Made by a program: the position numbers and the translations under genes
Shown: piece after piece, positions 61,768 through 64,000 of the stretch
How the letters are laid out: every line of letters starts with the position of its first letter
Numbering within the stretch: position 1 is the stretch's first letter
The notes under the pieces: model-generated
What the model saw: the letters and a program-made list of their open reading frames with translations, nothing else
Databases searched by the model: none
Told to the model about the DNA's origin: nothing
From: Marinilabiliaceae bacterium UBA5488
GTDB lineage: Bacteria; Bacteroidota; Bacteroidia; Bacteroidales; Marinilabiliaceae
Direction: 5' to 3'
DNA: 64,000 bases
Assembly: GCA_002427105.1 (NCBI GenBank)
Contig: DIPM01000017.1
Span: forward strand, 1-64,000

Positions 61768-61835
61768 CTCTGCTGTTTTAGTTTACTATTCTAAAGCTAT
61801 TTTGAATACCTACCTATACCTTGAAGTAGGCAATG

Positions 61836-61879
61836 CAAACATACATACTATTTTTAGTACTTTGCAATACATGGTACTA
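61836..61879 (-). promoter_or_regulatory. PadR operon promoter with inverted repeat
   Basis: On the minus strand TATGTTTG (61836-61843) is 21 bp from ATTG (61865-61868). TAGTAC (61855-61860) and GTACTA (61874-61879) form an inverted repeat with a 13-base centre that spans the -33, a position for autorepression by PadR. Confidence 0.5.
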
Positions 61880-62004
61880 AATTTTTTCAAATTTTTTGCA
61901 TTTTCTCCCTGATAAATGCTATAATAAGCAATTTTAAAGCAGTTTCTACAATTGAAAGCTCTCTATACTAATATAAAACTTATTAGTTAATCCATTAAAA
62001 TAGC

Positions 62005-62012
62005 TACTTTTG
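62005..62012 (+). promoter_or_regulatory. -7 element of the rbfA operon
   Basis: TACTTTTG 22 bases before the rbfA ATG; the -33 region is weak. Confidence 0.5.
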
Positions 62013-62034
62013 TGAGTTCAAACCAAACAATATT

Positions 62035-62370
62035 ATGGATTCAACAAGACAGAAGAAAATAGGCCGTCTGGTACAAAGGGAGATGAGCGAAATCTTTCAG
62101 CGTGAGGTTAGAGATGTTGTTATGGGAACCTTAGTAAGTGTTACCGTTGCACGTGTATCGTCCGATCTTGGTTTAGCCAGAATTTATATAAGCATTTTCC
62201 CTGCCGAGCACAAGGATGAAGTTTACCGGAATATTGTGAGCAATTCTTCCAGATTGCGCTTCATGTTGGGCCAACGTGTTGGAAAGCAACTTAGGGTAAT
62301 CCCGGAATTACAATTCTTTATAGATGACAGCCTGGACTATGCAGAGAAGATTGATAATCTGCTTAAATAG
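62035..62370 (+). CDS. rbfA: Ribosome-binding factor A
   Basis: RbfA helps 30S maturation, in particular helix 1 of 16S rRNA. It has 111 residues with a KH-like fold: RLVQREMSEIFQREVRD, LVSVTVARVSSDLGLARIYISIF and the C-terminal LRVIPELQFFIDDSLDYAEKIDNLL, the family end signature. It is the first gene of a run with a methyltransferase (6-bp gap) and a permease (15-bp gap). Confidence 0.95.
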   Translation: MDSTRQKKIGRLVQREMSEIFQREVRDVVMGTLVSVTVARVSSDLGLARIYISIFPAEHKDEVYRNIVSNSSRLRFMLGQRVGKQLRVIPELQFFIDDSLDYAEKIDNLLK

Positions 62371-62376
62371 GACAAG

Positions 62377-63198
62377 ATGCAATATGACCCCATAAAAAAA
62401 ACACTGGGTAAAGTTTTTAATCTGCATCCCGGTTTAAGAGCCTTGTTTTATCGTTTGCTCGATTTGCTGCTTCTGCGCTCATGGTATATTCGCCGCGAGC
62501 TTCGTGAATGGCAACAAGAAGCAAAACCGGATGCCGTAATCCTTGATGCAGGTTCAGGCTTCGGGCAGTATGTATGGCGCATAGCAAAGATGGGCGCCAA
62601 TTTCAAAATCGTGGGAATAGACCTAAAAGAAGAACAGGTTGCCGATTGCAATCAATATTTCAGCAAAATGGGTCTTGCCAGTCGTGTTAAATTCAAACAC
62701 GGCCAACTCGAGAATTTAAACGAAGACTCCCTTTACGACCTGATTCTATCAGTTGACGTGATGGAACATATTGAGGAAGACGAAAAGGTGATGACTAATC
62801 TTTACAATGCCCTGCGTAGTGGCGGCCTCCTGATAATTTCAACTCCTTCAGACCAAGGCGGCTCAGATGTGCATCATCACGATGAAAACAAGACAGTCGG
62901 CGGCTTCATTGATGAACATGTAAGAGACGGATACAATATAGATGATATAAAAGATAAGCTGCTTAGAGCGGGATTCCCGGAAGTGGAAGCTTATTACTCG
63001 TATGGAAGACCGGGGAATATAGCATGGAAGCTTAGCATGAAGTTTCCCATCCTGACTCTGAACTTATCAAAATTGTTCTTTTTGTTGTTGCCCATATATT
63101 ATCTAATAGTGTATCCTCCGGTTTACCTCTTCAATCACATAGATTTGCACACGAAACACAGCAAGGGAACCGGGTTAATAGTAAGAGCCCGAAAATAA
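62377..63198 (+). CDS. Class I SAM-dependent methyltransferase
   Basis: The protein has 273 residues. The AdoMet fold has VILDAGSGFGQYVWRIA (motif I), VGIDLKEEQVADCNQYF, SVDVMEHIEEDE and LYNALRSGGLLIISTPS. A hydrophobic segment near the C-terminus (about 225-250) suggests membrane association, so the substrate may be a lipid or quinone. The exact target cannot be named. It is conserved as a neighbour between rbfA and a LolC/E-type permease here, possibly cotranscribed. Confidence 0.85.
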   Translation: MQYDPIKKTLGKVFNLHPGLRALFYRLLDLLLLRSWYIRRELREWQQEAKPDAVILDAGSGFGQYVWRIAKMGANFKIVGIDLKEEQVADCNQYFSKMGLASRVKFKHGQLENLNEDSLYDLILSVDVMEHIEEDEKVMTNLYNALRSGGLLIISTPSDQGGSDVHHHDENKTVGGFIDEHVRDGYNIDDIKDKLLRAGFPEVEAYYSYGRPGNIAWKLSMKFPILTLNLSKLFFLLLPIYYLIVYPPVYLFNHIDLHTKHSKGTGLIVRARK

Positions 63199-63213
63199 AA
63201 TCTAAAGCGAGCA

Positions 63214-64000
63214 ATGAATATAGCCATTCGAATCGCAATACGCTATCTCTTTGCTAAAAAGAGTCAGAACATCATCAATATCATTTCATGGATATCGGTG
63301 ACAGGAGTTATGGTAGGCGCATTTGGTCTTCTAATCGTACTATCGGTTTTCAATGGCTTGCATGGCCTTATTGGCTCTCTCTACAGCTCTTTCGACCCTG
63401 ATCTGAAAATAGAGCCGCGGGAAGGAAAGGTGTTCTCTATCGACTCTATTGACTACTCATCATTGGTAAAAATCGAAGGGATAGAAGCTGTCTCAGGAGC
63501 CCTTGAAGACCACAGCCTTTTTCGCTTCGGCAAGCGCCAGGTTCCGGGCTTAGTATTAGGTGTAGATGACAACTTCAACCTTGTTTCCTCAATAGACTCC
63601 ATTATAGTTGAGGGAGAATACAGGCTTTCCGATAATGGTATTCATGAAGGAGTGCTTGGCTACGCACTGGCCGACCAATTAAGTTTGAGACTTAATTTTG
63701 TCACTCCTTTAATGATATACAGCCCTGAGCGTACAAAACGAATAAACCCTGCCCGCCCCGATCAGGCATTCAAAACATCATATATTCAGCCCTCGGGGAT
63801 ATTTATGGTTAACCAGATAGACTATGATGCGAGCTATGCAATAATTCACATTAAGCAGGCCCGCGAACTATTTAACTACGATAATTCAATCGTCTCATGG
63901 CTTGGCGTTAAACTTACGGATATTCAGGCGAGTAACACTGCAAAAAGTGCCATTCAGCAATTTTTGGGAGATGGTTTTAAAGTTCGTAACCGCGAAGAAC
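63214..64000 (+). CDS. LolC/LolE-type FtsX-family ABC permease, partial
   Basis: The 3' end is cut by the window, leaving about 262 residues. A short N-terminus (MNIAIRIAIRYLFAKKSQN) is followed by TM1 (IINIISWISVTGVMVGAFGLLIVLSVFNGL), characteristic of lipoprotein-releasing or related FtsX permeases. A long periplasmic MacB-PCD-like domain follows (FDPDLKIEPREGKVFSIDSI...). The remaining TM segments lie beyond the window. The ATG at 63214 follows the methyltransferase by 15 bases. In the Lol pathway such permeases extract lipoproteins from the inner membrane. Assignment to Lol rather than another FtsX permease is likely but not certain. Confidence 0.85.
   Translation, partial: MNIAIRIAIRYLFAKKSQNIINIISWISVTGVMVGAFGLLIVLSVFNGLHGLIGSLYSSFDPDLKIEPREGKVFSIDSIDYSSLVKIEGIEAVSGALEDHSLFRFGKRQVPGLVLGVDDNFNLVSSIDSIIVEGEYRLSDNGIHEGVLGYALADQLSLRLNFVTPLMIYSPERTKRINPARPDQAFKTSYIQPSGIFMVNQIDYDASYAIIHIKQARELFNYDNSIVSWLGVKLTDIQASNTAKSAIQQFLGDGFKVRNREE

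Overview
The window is a piece of a Bacteroidota chromosome, probably a Bacteroidales/Marinilabiliales-like anaerobe or facultative anaerobe. The evidence is the many TAnnTTTG -7 promoter elements (several with TTTG about 20 bp upstream), the near absence of Shine-Dalgarno sequences, a secreted endonuclease with a type IX secretion C-terminal domain, DUF2723, DUF6427 and DUF3108 proteins, and the sdhC-sdhA-sdhB order. Everything was read by eye; no search was run.

Region 1 (1-6300) is visibly AT-richer than the rest and looks acquired. A small XRE regulator, a DNA methyltransferase, an 823-residue protein with two GHKL ATPase modules (an Hsp90/MutL/MORC-like one at the N-terminus and a histidine-kinase core at the C-terminus) and a 606-residue protein with a receiver-like fold form one tightly overlapping operon. 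No nuclease is recognisable. This is the best candidate for a little-described system: a phosphorelay-like, probably anti-mobile-element module built around a methylase.

Region 2 (6300-11700) holds a flippase-like membrane protein, then a solute-binding lipoprotein overlapping a large hybrid histidine kinase. Region 3 (11700-21300) is mostly housekeeping: a DUF6427 protein, purD, a NodB deacetylase and a DUF2723 protein in one chain, tRNA-Gln, a thioredoxin-like protein with two small conserved proteins, and pyrH. Region 4 (21300-25600) has an incomplete efflux adaptor and the rplM-rpsI-rpsB-tsf operon behind a structured leader. Region 5 (25600-37500) has guanine deaminase, a beta-barrel protein, a kinase-like P-loop protein, a MATE exporter, succinate dehydrogenase/fumarate reductase, a CAP protein, a YqaA protein, an odd pyruvate-kinase homologue, recO, tRNA-Arg and tRNA-Leu.

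Region 6 (37700-49200) has a copper P-type ATPase, a hybrid kinase facing a SpoIIE-type phosphatase, efp, the secreted endonuclease, frr, a cysteine-cluster protein, a DUF3108 protein and tsaB. Region 7 (49200-55400) is a five-gene MacAB-TolC-type efflux operon whose predicted start site carries a perfect 20-bp palindrome. Region 8 (55400-64000) has a methyltransferase, a secreted peptide with cysteines every eight residues divergent from a two-component system, a broken lipoprotein gene, a PadR-PspC-PspC operon, and an rbfA-methyltransferase-LolC/E-type permease run cut by the window end.
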